This document shows, in pieces, positions 33,466 through 45,513 of a stretch of 64,000 nucleotides of DNA. The stretch is from contig NC_034012.1 in the NCBI RefSeq assembly GCF_000346465.2, forward strand, positions 3,001,134-3,065,133, written 5' to 3'. The stretch's first letter is position 1. Each line of letters starts with the position of its first letter. The position numbers were made by a program, and so were the translations under genes. The DNA is from Prunus persica. Its lineage: Eukaryota > Streptophyta > Magnoliopsida > Rosales > Rosaceae. A model generated the notes under the pieces. It made no database searches. It saw nothing but the letters and a program-made list of their open reading frames with translations, and was not told where the DNA came from.

Positions 33466-36400
33466 ATGGAGAGAAGTCGTTTCCTCTTGTCAATAACGTT
33501 GTTGCTGCTGCAATACAGTTCTATAGTTACAGGTGCAGCAAAAACCAACATCACCACTGACCAGTCTGCTCTTCTTGCTATGAGATCCCATATCACTAGT
33601 GACCCTCAAAACATCTTGGTCAACTGGTCAACCTCCACCTCCGTTTGCAACTGGGTTGGTGTTACTTGTGGTGCTCGTCACCTCAGAGTAGTATCGTTGA
33701 ATCTCTCCTACATGGGTTTCACTGGCACCATTCCACCACACGTAGGCAATCTCTCCTTCCTTGTTGCACTAAGCTTCAACAATAATAGCTTTTACGGTAC
33801 TTTGCCCCATGAATTGTCTTATTTACGTCGCCTGAAGTTTATTAGCTTAGGATTCAATAATTTTATGGGATCCATTCCATCGTGGTTTGGGTCCTTCCCC
33901 AAACTTCAAAGATTGGATTTGTATGGAAATCAGTTTTCAGGTACTATACCTTCAACTATCTTCAACTTGTCTACATTGCAAGACATAGATCTAGGCGCTA
34001 ACAAACTATCAGGTACGTATGTCTCAACAAGGTGTCTAGACTCTATTGTTGATCTATCATTATGTTTCAACATCTTGTTATTAATCTATAAGCCTAATGC
34101 GTTTTTTTTTTCTTTAGAAAACTTTTAATCACTTAAAAAAGTCTCACTTGAATAGATTATGTCTTTGGTTTTTAATTTTAAGAACGGTAGAGTCTATAAC
34201 GTTGGTTTATTTTATTTTATTTAATATACTCATAAAGTTTTTACGAAACTTACATTTATGAAACTAAAGAGTACATGTCGTAGGCTACAAATGATAAAAC
34301 TGGTTGGGTGCCGGGGTATAAAGACATAGATGATAGATTGTAAATAATAGAGAATATTCATGACCTTTTTCATATGGAGGCCCATTATAACATGATATTT
34401 TATAAATATAAAAAACACCCTTCAAATCTAGTACTATAGAAAAATTCCTTATTGTACCTTCAAGTGAAAAAATTGTAACATATTAATAAACCAATTAGAA
34501 AGTGACCAAGTGACTAGTTGAGAATTTTTTTTTCCCCCTCCAAAATAGCCACTCTGACAGCTTTTCTATAAATTATATAGTGTGGTGTTTTTTTTTTTCT
34601 TTTTCATTTATTTACATGTATTCTGAGTATTTGTTTGGCATACTTAACAGGTGCGGTACCCAAAGAAATAGGGAACTTAACAATGTTGAAGGGGATATAC
34701 CTTGACTCCAACAATTTCAATGGTATATATATTTGTTGCATTGCCTTGATGTGATACAATTATACATGACTCGGCTTTTGTTGCAGTGCATTATATGTGC
34801 ATAAAACATGAGTTTAACATATAAATGTGCATATATCATTATGATTTTTCAGAAATTCCAAAAGAGATCGGCCTTTTAGATCAGGTGGAGATATTGTATG
34901 TGAGCTTAAATGCCCTAAAAGGCCCTGTTCCTGTGGCTGTTTTCAACATGTCTTCTTTGACTATGTTGACTCTAGATGGAAACAGCTTGAGTGGTGGTCT
35001 TCCAGACAATATATGCCAGCATCTTCCTAGTCTTCAATACTTGTATTTGGGTGGCAACCAGTTTGATGGTCCACTTCCATCCAAATTATGGCAATGCAGA
35101 GAGCTTCTTATACTTAATTTGGAGGAAAACAATTTCAATGGAAGCATACCAAAAAATATTGGGAACTTAACAATGATGAAGGAGATATACCTTGACAACA
35201 ACAATTTGATGGGTAATTGATATTTCATTATGTTGATCCAATTATTATTTATCTTTTTTATTTTGGTTGCATAATTATATTTAACTACATATTTTAGTAA
35301 ATGAGGGAAATAGTTATTCATGAATATAACAATTTTTTTTGTCAAAATTGCTGGAAAATTCAATAGAAACGAATAGCAAGGTTTACGTACAATCATGAAT
35401 ATAACATATTGACTTGCCTAATAAACGTTCTATCTAAGTCGATATGTTCAAATCTAAGGTTAACCAAAGTAAGAAGAAAAAAAAGAAAAAAAAAAAGAAA
35501 AAGAAGAGGAAGAGGAAAACATGCAAACATAAACGTGTTTTGCTTAATTTGTTTCAAATACAAAACTTTTTTAGAGATTTCCGTGTAAATATTGTTGTAT
35601 TAATTAATATTATAAGTGTGACATTTTATACTATAAAGGTCATGAACGATTAGATTATATAAATCCAGATGAGATGGGTGATCTTTAAAATTTAGAGTCT
35701 TTTTGTAGGCAGTGGTAATAATCTGAATGGCCTCATCCCATCCTCAATCTTCAATATCTCCACGATATAATAAAATAGATTGAATTGCAATTTCAATCCA
35801 AGTCAATATTCTTTTCAACTAATGCTAATGCTACAATGTTTGTGATGAAATTGTGGCAGGCACTATACCAGACGAGATCGGTGATCTTCCAAATTTAAAG
35901 ATTTTGTCATTCGGAGATAACAATCTCAATGGTCTCATCCCAACCTCAATCTTCAATATCTCCACAATGAGAGCACTGTCGCTTTCTTTTAATCAGCTAT
36001 CGGGTAGCCTCCCAGCAAACATAGGCCTTGGGCTTCCAAACCTACAACACCTCTATCTTACAAAAGCTGGCCTCAGCGGAGCAATCCCCAACCTCTCCAA
36101 TGCTTCTATGCTCACCAAGCTTCAATTGGGCACAAACACATTTACAGGGTTTATTCCTACCACGCTATGTGCCTTAACAAACCTTCAGTCGCTTCAGTTA
36201 GACGATAATAATTTGACGATTGATACTTCGACTCCAGAAGCAGACACTCTCTCTTGTTTGGCTAATCTTGGAAATTTGACAGAGCTATACTTGGAAAATA
36301 ATCCGTTAAATGCCAGACTTGATGATTCCCTTCGGAATTGCTCTTCTGCATCCAAGCTTCAATATTTTGATTTAACCAATTCCATCATGAGCGGTAACAT

Positions 36401-38397
36401 TCCCATTGGTATTGGCAACTTAAGCAGCTTGGTATCCTTATACCTGGGATACAATGAATTGAGTGGATCAATTCCAACTTCACTGGAAAGACTAGGGAAT
36501 CTCCAAAGTTTGTATTTGGATGGTAACAACTTGCAAGGATACATCCCATATCAACTTTGTCAACTAGATAACCTATTTGAGTTATATTTGGGTAGGAATC
36601 AGCTCTCGGGTTCTATACCTTCTTGCTTGGGAAATCTATCCGCGTCTCTAAGAACTCTATCACTGGAGTTTAATTTGTTGAGTTCCACAATACCATATAC
36701 TTTTTGGAGACTTGTCGATATCTTGTATGTGTACTTATCATCCAATTCTCTAATTGGACCTCTCTCACAAGATATTGGAAACTTGAAAGTTGTGATCAAG
36801 GTAGATTTATCAAATAACCATTTATCTGGTATTATGCCAAGCACTATTGGGGGTCTTCAGGATTTGGTTAATCTCTCCTTGGCAAATAATAATTTGGAAG
36901 GCCCTATTCCAAGTGCATTTGACGGCTTGCTAAGCCTGGAACAATTGGATTTATCTAGAAACAATCTGTCTGGAGTGATTCCCAAGTCTTTAGAAGCTCT
37001 GTCACTTCTCAAATATATGGATTTGTCTTTCAACAGGCTCAAAGGAGAAATTCCAACTGGTGGACCGTTCCAAAACTTCTCTGCTCAATCATTTGTCTCA
37101 AACAAAGCACTCTGTGGTGCAGCCCGACTTCAGGTTCCACCATGCAAAAATGGTACACTTGAACCAAATTGGAGGAAAGCTAAATATATCATTCCAGGGA
37201 TCATATCAATAATTCTCTTTGTGGCCTCTGTATCTATCTTTGTACTATGCAGGAAAAGGAAAGTGGAAGTTGCAGGAGAGGCTACCTCTTTGCCTGAATT
37301 TCTTCGGAGAAGAGTTTCACATCTTGAACTTCTAAGGGGCACAAATGGATTTAACGAAAACAACCTAGTTGGAAGTGGGGGTTTTGGTTCAGTATATAAA
37401 GGGACACTTTCAGATGGGAACAATGTTGCAGTAAAGGTTTTCAATTTACAGCTAGAGGGGGCTTTCAAGGGTTTTGATAGAGAATGTGAAATTCTAAGCA
37501 ATATTTGTCATCGAAATCTTATAAAAATCATCAGCTGTTGCAGTGAAATTGATTTCAAAGCCCTGGTATTGAATTACATGCCAAATGGGAGCCTAGAGAA
37601 GTGGTTGTATTTTGAAGACTATTCTTTGAATACATTAGAGAGGTTGAACATAATGATAGATGCTGCATCTGCACTGGAATACCTACACCATGGTTATTCA
37701 ATACCTATTGTGCACTGTGATATGAAGCCAAGCAATATACTACTGGATGATGATATGGTTGCACATGTTGCTGATTTTGGAATTGCAAAACTCTTGGGTG
37801 GAGGAGATTCTATTACCCAAACCATGACTCTAGCCACCGTTGGGTATATGGCTCCAGGTGATGTACTTGCTAATTTAATATCTTTCAATTCTATACGTGC
37901 TGTCCTTAATTATGCATAATTTTCATTTAATATATATTCATACACATGAATATATAAGTATAATTCATAATGCAGAGTATGGATTGGAAGGAATGGTTTC
38001 AACAAGAGGGGATGTGTACAGTTTCGGAATTGTAGTGATGGAAACATTCACAAGAAGGAAGCCAACAGATGAGATGTTTGACGGGGAAATGAATTTAAAG
38101 CAATGGATTGCAAACTCACTAGTATTACCAGATGCAAAGATAGATGAAGTTGTGGATGCCAATTTGCTTGGGATTGGGACAGAGCAGGAAGATGATGATC
38201 ATGTGAGGAAGAGGGATTGCATATCAGCCATTATGAGATTAGCTCTTACTTGCTGTGCAGAATCACCAGAAGAGAGGATAAGTATGAAAGAAGCTGTAGC
38301 CACACTTAACAAAATCAAGACAAAATTTTTGAAGGATGGTGCTGCAGGAAGAGGTGTGCTGTTAAACCGTCCTCTTGTTCAGCAACGCTTCAATTAA
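33466..38397 (+). CDS. Class XII LRR receptor kinase, gene C (EFR/Xa21-like)
   Basis: Five exons join in frame into 1132 residues: 33466-34012, 34651-34722, 34853-35212, 35860-37857, 37976-38397. Order: signal peptide ([16 protein letters not shown]), LRRNT cap with CNWVGVTCG, more than 20 LRRs, the [13 protein letters not shown] cap, one membrane helix (about residue 762-785) with a basic stop, then a kinase from about 826 with [26 protein letters not shown] (about 944), VADFGIAK and GYMAPEYG spanning the last intron. HCD instead of HRD makes it a non-RD kinase, the type typical of pattern-recognition receptors such as FLS2, EFR and Xa21. The closest named type is the At3g47570 group. The ligand is unknown. 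Exons 2 and 3 are 72 and 360 nt, both phase 1, encoding one and five 24-residue repeats. I see no disabling change, so this is the best functional member of the cluster. Confidence 0.9.
35701..35785 (+). pseudogene. Relic LRR exon piece inside intron 3 of gene C
   Basis: GGTAATAATCTGAATGGCC... and CAATCTTCAATATCTCC repeat the start of exon 4 ([16 protein letters not shown]) about 210 bases before the true acceptor at 35859/35860. It carries a stop (GATATAATAA). Related relics are at about 43063-43110 and 50480-50540, so it predates the tandem duplications. Confidence 0.65.
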
Positions 38398-38831
38398 TAG
38401 GTCCTATCCTATGACATGTATTTCATGCACTTTGATTTGATTCAATTTCAGTCTTTTATTTAGACAATATAGAGGAAGGCATGCCGCTTTATTTCAGACT
38501 AATTTTATGGTGGAGTGTGTAGACTTATTATATATATAATATACTAGTCTTGGTTGTTGTTATGGTATCAGTATGATAGGAGGGTTTGTTTTGTTGTGTT
38601 GTGGCTGCAACCACGATCTCTTGGGAGCTCCACTGCTGCTTTCACCATGTCAAGAGGCAAACAACGGCTGATTACGGCAGCCAAGCGTCCCACCCAATTT
38701 TTGTTGTGTGTAAACAAACAAGTTGGGTTTGGGGCCTTTTGGGAGCTATTAGCCTAAAAGCTAAAATCATACACACGTAATATATATATATATATATGAC
38801 AGGCCTAAACCCAACAAAGCAAATTACTCAA
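38398..38831. other. 3' flank of gene C
   Basis: A probable 3' UTR, then AT-rich DNA. The words GGTGGAGTGTGTAGACTTATTAT (about 38511) and GGTTGTTGTTATGGTATCAG recur after pseudogene D at 45270 and 45540. A TA run is at about 38779-38797. No gene seen. Confidence 0.5.
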
Positions 38832-38883
38832 CATAACATTTTGGTCATGGAAAGGCAAATATCCAGCCATGAGCACAAACAAC
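38832..38883 (+). repeat. 52-bp exact copy of CIPK12/19 coding sequence
   Basis: Identical, base for base by eye, to 17596-17647 (CATAACATTTTGGTCATGG... to ...GCACAAACAAC), inside the kinase domain around [16 protein letters not shown] (read on -). Flanks on both sides are unrelated to CIPK12/19. Both copies lie in the same orientation on +. Confidence 0.85.
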
Positions 38884-39535
38884 CAAGGTCTAAACTATCG
38901 ATAGTATCAGAAATATTGGTAGTCCAAAAATATGGAAATATCGGGATATTATCGATATCGATAAAAATTGAATGAAAACTATGGAAATTATAAGAAAAAC
39001 TTGGGAAATTTTTATTGAAACTTTGGAGGATGTTTATTTAGTTAATTATCTATTAGTTTATTAAAATTTTTTTGAAGGGAATGCATTGCATGATGACTTT
39101 AACTGATTTAAGTTTATTATATAGCGAGCTGACAAACACTATAAGTGTAGAAAATATGTAGTAATTAATGAAAGAGGATTAAACACATCAAAATCATATA
39201 TATAATGATTCACTACAATATTTTACAATTTATAGATTATATGGTAAGATACATGAGTGACTTAGTACCACATAGAGTTCCCCTTTGAGTATAATCGCAA
39301 AAACATAAACAACATGGTGGTTAAGGCATTGGATGAGTGAAATAGCAGGGGTTCGAATCCCCTTCGATTGTGTGCTTTGTGTTTCTTTTTGTTTTTTTTT
39401 TCCATTACATCGATATTTTCGATATTATAGCGATATTTTGACAAAATATTGCTGAAGTGTGAACGAAATTATCAACATCGATATTTTTCAATATTATCGA
39501 AATTTATACAATATGTGTATAGATATATCCCGAAA
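38884..39535. mobile_element. Putative non-autonomous element with CGATAT repeats
   Basis: Both ends are crowded with ATCGATA/CGATATT words (TATCGGGATATTATCGATATCG near 38939-38960; CGATATTTTCGATATTATAGCG near 39411-39432), forming subterminal inverted repeats around an AT-rich core. No protein domain. Superfamily and exact ends unknown. Confidence 0.45.
39309..39368 (+). other. tRNA-like pol III promoter relic
   Basis: An A-box-like TGGTTAAGGCA is followed about 25 bases later by a perfect B box GGTTCGAATCC, then T-rich DNA. A full cloverleaf cannot be built, so it is probably a SINE head or tRNA relic rather than a tRNA gene. Confidence 0.4.
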
Positions 39536-40540
39536 TATTAAAATATTTAATTATAATGCAGCTGAGTGCCTCTTTTTGAATGACACATTGTTTCTTTCTC
39601 CTCTTCTTCTTCTTTTTCTTTTTGAATGAAGTAGGCCCATTTCTGCCTGGCCCGTTGGGCTTAGCCTGGCTCGGCCCGATGAACTTTCTCAAGCCCGGAC
39701 CAAGCCTATTAAATTTGGGCAGGAACGAACGAGCCCTAGATCGCTATAACTATTTTTAGAGTTGAGTGACCAAAATGTAACTCCAAGTAGTTGAGGGACC
39801 ATAGCTACAAACAAGCCTCTCTTTTTTTATGCTAATGTATATGCTGCTAGGTTAACCTATTCAACTAAGTTAATTAAATTGGTTTAACTTTTAAATAATT
39901 GGTCCTTTATTGAGTTTCCTTGTTTTAGTTTTAGAGTAAATAATTTGGCTTTTAAAAAAAGCAATACTTGAGCTTAATATATTATCAATATGATATTTTT
40001 AAAGTAACATACATATGTATATGTAGAGGTTTATAAAATTTGAAGGCCCTAGGCAACCTCCTTGTCCACCTATGCTTAGGCCCTCCCTGATAAGGATTTG
40101 TAGATGTTGAGATGAATGGAAGTATTGTCTACCAGCTGTATATATACATATATAGATGTGTACATCAAAAAAGCTAAATGCAATACACATTTATAATGAA
40201 GTCCTAATATTGAAAAATATTTTGTGACCAAACTGAAATTAGTCACATTCACAAGTTATTATTATTATTATTATTACTCAAAATTTGGAAGGGAAAGGAG
40301 ATGTGTTATTGATGTTTGAACTACTAGGTAAATACTTTACCATTGAACTATCAACCTTTTGGCAGCATTAATAAATATATACAGGCCTAAGCCCAACAAA
40401 GCGAAAAACTAACGGAAATTGGCCCTGGTCTGAGCAATTAACTGCTTGCAAATTTAGTCCACGAGCTTGCTATCATGGAATTGTTTTCTACCATATATGC
40501 TTTGTTTTGTATTGAAATTTGATGCATATACACATCGAGT
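39536..40540. other. DNA upstream of the D chimera
   Basis: No gene seen. 40090-40330 resembles 21790-22050, and 40420-40530 resembles 24950-25040, both distal upstream DNA of cluster members. Confidence 0.45.
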
Positions 40541-40640
40541 AGATGAGATGAGAGTACAGTTTTCGTATTATAGTCTCATGAAAACATTCACAAAAAGGAA
40601 GTCAACAGATGGAGATGTTTATTGGGGATATGAATTTGAA
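40541..40640 (+). pseudogene. Kinase last-exon fragment fused to the start of D
   Basis: GATGAGAGTACAGTTTTCGTAT, ATGAAAACATTCACAAAAAGG and AAGTCAACAGATGGAGATG match the last exon of C ([29 protein letters not shown]) with several changes and stops. It passes straight into the leader of D at AATTTGAAGTTGGAAGGAAC. The joint sits on a shared AATTTGAAG-like word. Confidence 0.75.
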
Positions 40641-40671
40641 GTTGGAAGGAACTTCTCTGTTTTCGGTGCTC

Positions 40672-43600
40672 ATGGTCATGGAGAGAAGTTGTTTCCTCTT
40701 GTCAATCACCTTCTTGCTGGTGCTGCAGCTGCAGTACAGTTCTATAGGCACAGTAGGTGCAGCACAAACCAACATCACCACGGACCAGTCTGCTCTTCTT
40801 GCTCTCAAAGCCCATATCACTAGTGACCCTCACAACATCTCGGTCAACTGGTCAACCACCACCTCCGTTTGCAATTGGGTTGGAGTTACTTGTGGCCCTC
40901 GCCACCTCAGAGTTTCAGTCTTGAACCTCTCTTACATGGGACTCTCCGGCACCATTCCTCCACCCCTCGGCAACCTCACATTTCTTGTTGAGCTGGACTT
41001 AAGAAACAACAGCTTCGATGGCACCTTGCCCAAGGCATTGTCTTATTTGCGTCGGCTGAAGTGGATTGACTTTGCATACAACAATTTTATGGGATCCATT
41101 CCATCGTGGTTTGGGTCCTTCCCCAAACTTCAAGGCTTCCATTTGTCTGGTAATCAGTTTTCAGGTACCGTACCTACGACTATCTTCAACTTGTCTGCAT
41201 TGCAAGACATAGATCTATGCAATAACAAACTATCAGGTACGTTTGTGTCAACAAGCTATCTAGACTCTATTGTTGATCTATCATTATGTTTCAACATCTT
41301 GTTATTAATCTATAAGCCTAATATGCTTTCTTCTTTAGAAAATTATGCTAATTTTTTTATACTTGCAGGTCATCCGATACTCAAAAACTCTCACTTGAAT
41401 AGATTAGTATTTGGTTTTTAATTTTAAGAATGGTTGGGTCTATAATGTTTTTTTTTTAATAAATATTTTTTTATATACTTAGAAAGTTTTTACAAAACTT
41501 ACATTTATGAAACTAGTGAGTACATGTTGTAGGCTACAAATGATAAAAGTGGTTGGGTGTCGGGGGATAAAGACATAGATGATAGATTGTAAATAATAGA
41601 GAATATTTATGACCTTTTTCACAAGGAGGCCCATTATAACATGATATTTTATAAATATAAAAAACACCCTTCAAATTTAATACTACAGAAAAATTTCATA
41701 TTGTACCTTCAAGCGAAATTTTTTTAACTAATAAACCAATTAGAAAGTGACCAAGTGACTAGTTGAGAGTTTTTTTTTCCCTCCAAAATAGCCACTCTGA
41801 TAGCTTTTCTATAAATTATGTAGTGTGTGTTTTTTTTTTTCTAATTTCATTTATTTACATGTATTATGAGTGTTTGTTTGGCATACTTAACAGGTGGGAT
41901 ACCCAGAGAAATAGGTACCTTAACAATGTTGAAGAAGATATACCTTGACTCCAACAATTTCAGTGGTATATGTATATGTTGCATTGCCTTGATGTGATAC
42001 AGTTATATATGACTCCGCATTTGTTGCAATGCATTATATGTGCATAAAACATGAGTTTATAACATATAAATTTGCACATAATATCTTAATGATTTTTCAG
42101 AAATTCCAAAAGAGATCGGCTTTTTACATCAGCTGGAGAAGTTGTATGTGCAGCTTAATGTCCTAAAAGGCCACGTTCCTGTGGTTGTTTTCAACATGTC
42201 TTCTTTGACTACGTTGACTCTATATGACAACAGCTTGAGTGGTGGTCTTCCAGACAATATATGCCAACATCTTCCTAGTCTTCAAATCTTGAGTTTGGGT
42301 GTTAACCATTTTGATGGTCCACTTCCATCCAAATTATGGCAACGCAGTGAGCTTCTTGAACTTAATTTGGAGAAAAACAATTTCAGTGGAAGCTTACCAA
42401 AAGATATTGGGAACTTAACAATGATGAAGATGATATTCCTTGACCTCAACAATTTGACAGGTAATTGATATTTCATTAATTATGTTGGTCCAATTATGAT
42501 TTATCTTTTTTATTTTGGTTGCATAATTATATTTAACTATTTTCATATTTTAGTAAATGAGGGAGATAGTTAATCATGAATGTAACAAATTTTTTGTCAA
42601 AATCGCTGGAAAACTCATTAGAATCGAATAGGGTTTACAATCATGAATATAACATATTTACTTGCCTAATAAACGTTCTATCTAAGTCAATATGTTCAAA
42701 TCTAAGGTTAACCAAAGTAAGAAGAAAAAGAAGAAGAAGAGGTATAAAGACATGCAAAGAAAAACGTGTTTTGCTCAAGGGAATATGACATTTTGTATAC
42801 CATATATTTTCATCCACAAATTATGGCCCGATTTCTTAATTTGTTTCAGACACAAACTTTCTAGAGATTTCCGTGTAAATATTGTTGTATTAATTAATGT
42901 TGAGTGTGACATTTTATACTAAAGGTTATGAACGAGTAGATAGCGTTATATTAGATTACATAAATTCATATAAAGTTAAACATGCAACAGTTGTGACATT
43001 GTGGCAGGAACTATAAGTTAAACATGAGATGGGTGATCTTTAAAATTTAGAGTCTTTTGCAGTCGGTGATAATAATCTGAATGGCCACGATAGAATAAAA
43101 TAGATTGAATTGTCCAAGTCAATATTCTTTTCAACTAATGCTAATGCTATAATGTTTGTGAAATTGTGGCTGGCACTATACCAGACGAGATCGGTGATCT
43201 TCCAAATTTAGAGATGTTGTCATTGCAAGGCAACAATCTCAATGGCCTGATCCCATCCTCAATCTTCAATATCTCCATGATAAGCGAAATATCACTTTCT
43301 TTTAATCAGCTATCGGGTAGCCTCCCAGCAAACATAGGCCTTAGGCTTCCAAACCTACAATACCTTTATATAGGAGCAACTGACCTCAGCGGAGTAATCC
43401 CCAACCTCTCCAATGCTTCTGCGCTTGTCACGATAGATATGAACGAAAACTCATTTACAGGGTTTCTTCCAAGCACGCTATGTGCCGTAACAAACCTTCA
43501 GTCGCTTAGGTTAAAGAATAATAATTTGACGATTGATACTTCGATTCAAGAAGCAAACACTCTCTCTTGTTTGGCTAATCTTAGAAGTTTGACAAGATTA

Positions 43601-45270
43601 TCCTTGCCAGAAAATCCATTAAATGCCAGACTTGATGATTCCTTTTGGAATTGCTCTACATCGTCGCTTCAATATATTTATTTATACAATTGCAACATGA
43701 GGGCTAACATTCCCATTGGTATTGGCAACATTAGCAGCTTGGTAACCTTGACTCTGAGAAACAATCAATTGAGTGGATCAATTCCAACTTCACTGAGAAG
43801 ACTAGGGAATCTCCAAGGTTTGTTCTTGAATGATAACAAGTTGCGAGGGTACATCCCATATCAACTATGTCAATTAGATAACCTAGCTTACTTAATTTTG
43901 AGTAGTAATCAGCTCTCGGGTTCTATACCTTTTTGCTTGGGAAATCTAACCGCATCTCTAAGATATCTATCATTGGGGTCCAATTCGTTGAGTTCCACAA
44001 TACCATCTACTTTTTGGAGACTTGCCTATATCTTGTCTGTAGACTTATCATCCAATTATCTAATTGGACATCTCTCACAAGATATTGGAAACTTGAAAGT
44101 TGTGATAGAGGTAGATTTATCAAATAACAATTTATCTGGTATCCTACCAAACACTACTGGGGGTCTTCGGGGTTTGGTTAATCTATCCTTGGCAAATAAT
44201 AATTTGGAAGGCCCTATTCCAAGTTCATTTGACGGGTTGCTAAGCCTGCAACTCTTGGATTTTTCCAGAAACAATTTGTCTGGAGTGATTCCCAAGTCTT
44301 TAGAAGCTCTGTCACTTCTCAAGTATATGGATTTGTCTTTCAACAGGCTCCAAGGAGAAATTCCAACTGGTGGACCGTTCCAAAACTTCTCCGCTCAATC
44401 ATTTGTCTCAAACAAAGCACTCTGTGGTGCAGCCCGACTTCATGTTCCACCATGCAAAAATGGTACAGTTGAACCAAATTGGAGGAAAGCTAAATATATC
44501 ATCCCAGGGATCATATCAGTAATTCTCTTTGTGGCCTCTGCATCTATCTTTGTACTACGCAGGAAAAGGAATGTGGAAGTTGCAGGAGAGGCTACCTCGT
44601 TGCCTCAACTTCTTTGGAGAAGAATTTCACACCTAGAACTTCTAAGGGCCACGAATGGATTTAACGAAAACAACTTACTCGGAAGTGGGGGTTTTGGCTC
44701 AGTATATAAAGGGACGCTTTCAGATGGAATAGATGTTGCAGTAAAGGTTTTCAGTTTACAGCTAGAAGGGGATTTCAAGAGTTTTGATAGGGAATGTGAA
44801 ATGCTAATTAAGCAATATTCGTCATAGAAACCTTATCAAAATCATCAGCTGTTGCAGTGAACTTGATTTCAAAGCCTTGGTACTGAACTACATGCCTAAT
44901 GGGAGCCTGGACAAGTGGTTATATTCTCAAAACTATTCTTTGAATATCTTACAGAGGTTGAACATAATGATAGATGCTGCATTTGCACTGGAATACCTAC
45001 ACCATGGTTATTCAATACCTATTCTGCACTGTGATATGAAGCCAAGCAATATACTACTGGATGATGATATGGTTGCACATGTTGCTGATTTTGGAATTGC
45101 AAAACTCTTGGGTGGAGAAGATTCTATTACCCAAACCATGACTCTAGCCACTGTTGGGTATATGGCTCCAGGTGATGTACTTGCTAATTTAATATCTTTC
45201 AATTCTATACGTGCTTTCTTTAATTATGCATAATATTTATTTAATATATATTCATAATTAAGGCAGAGTA
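40672..45270 (+). pseudogene. LRR receptor kinase pseudogene D
   Basis: Same plan as C: exon 1 40672-41236, exon 2 41894-41965, exon 3 42101-42460, exon 4 from 43173. Signal peptide, LRRNT, LRRs, membrane helix and the first kinase part ([18 protein letters not shown]) are kept. Three lesions are visible. The exon 4 acceptor reads GTGGCTGG where C and E have GTGGCAGG, so AG is lost. Four extra bases in the kinase (CTAATTAAGC at about 44808) shift the frame to a stop at 44825. The last exon is deleted: AGAGTATGG is joined directly to 3' flank DNA at about 45270. Downstream of the frameshift the frame still shows HCDMKPSN and ADFG. A truncated secreted LRR protein from exons 1-3 is conceivable. 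Confidence 0.85.
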
Positions 45271-45289
45271 TGGTGGAGTGTGTAGACTT

Positions 45290-45513
45290 ATTATTTCTAT
45301 ACCACATGATGTGGCATGTCCATATTATATGTCATATCAATTAAATCAATGAAGTGCATTTTAATTAAGACAATTAGAAAAACAAACACTGGAATGAATC
45401 ATAAAATAAAAGAAAATATTAAACAATTTTAATTGATGTGGCTGTCCACCTCAGTTGCCACATAAAATGGTATAAGAATGTGGTATACAAATGTAGTAAG
45501 AGTAGCAATATTC
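45290..45513. mobile_element. Second copy of the MULE-type MITE, left end lost
   Basis: Matches 32270-32472 (CTATACCACATGATGTGGCAT, CATCAATTAAATCAATGAAG, GTAAGAGTAGCA). The first 45-50 bases are missing at the D deletion joint, so the deletion of D's last exon may have ended inside this element. Confidence 0.7.

Noticed and set aside
39309..39368. tRNA gene
   Set aside because: A and B boxes are present, but acceptor and anticodon stems do not pair, so I list it only as a pol III relic.
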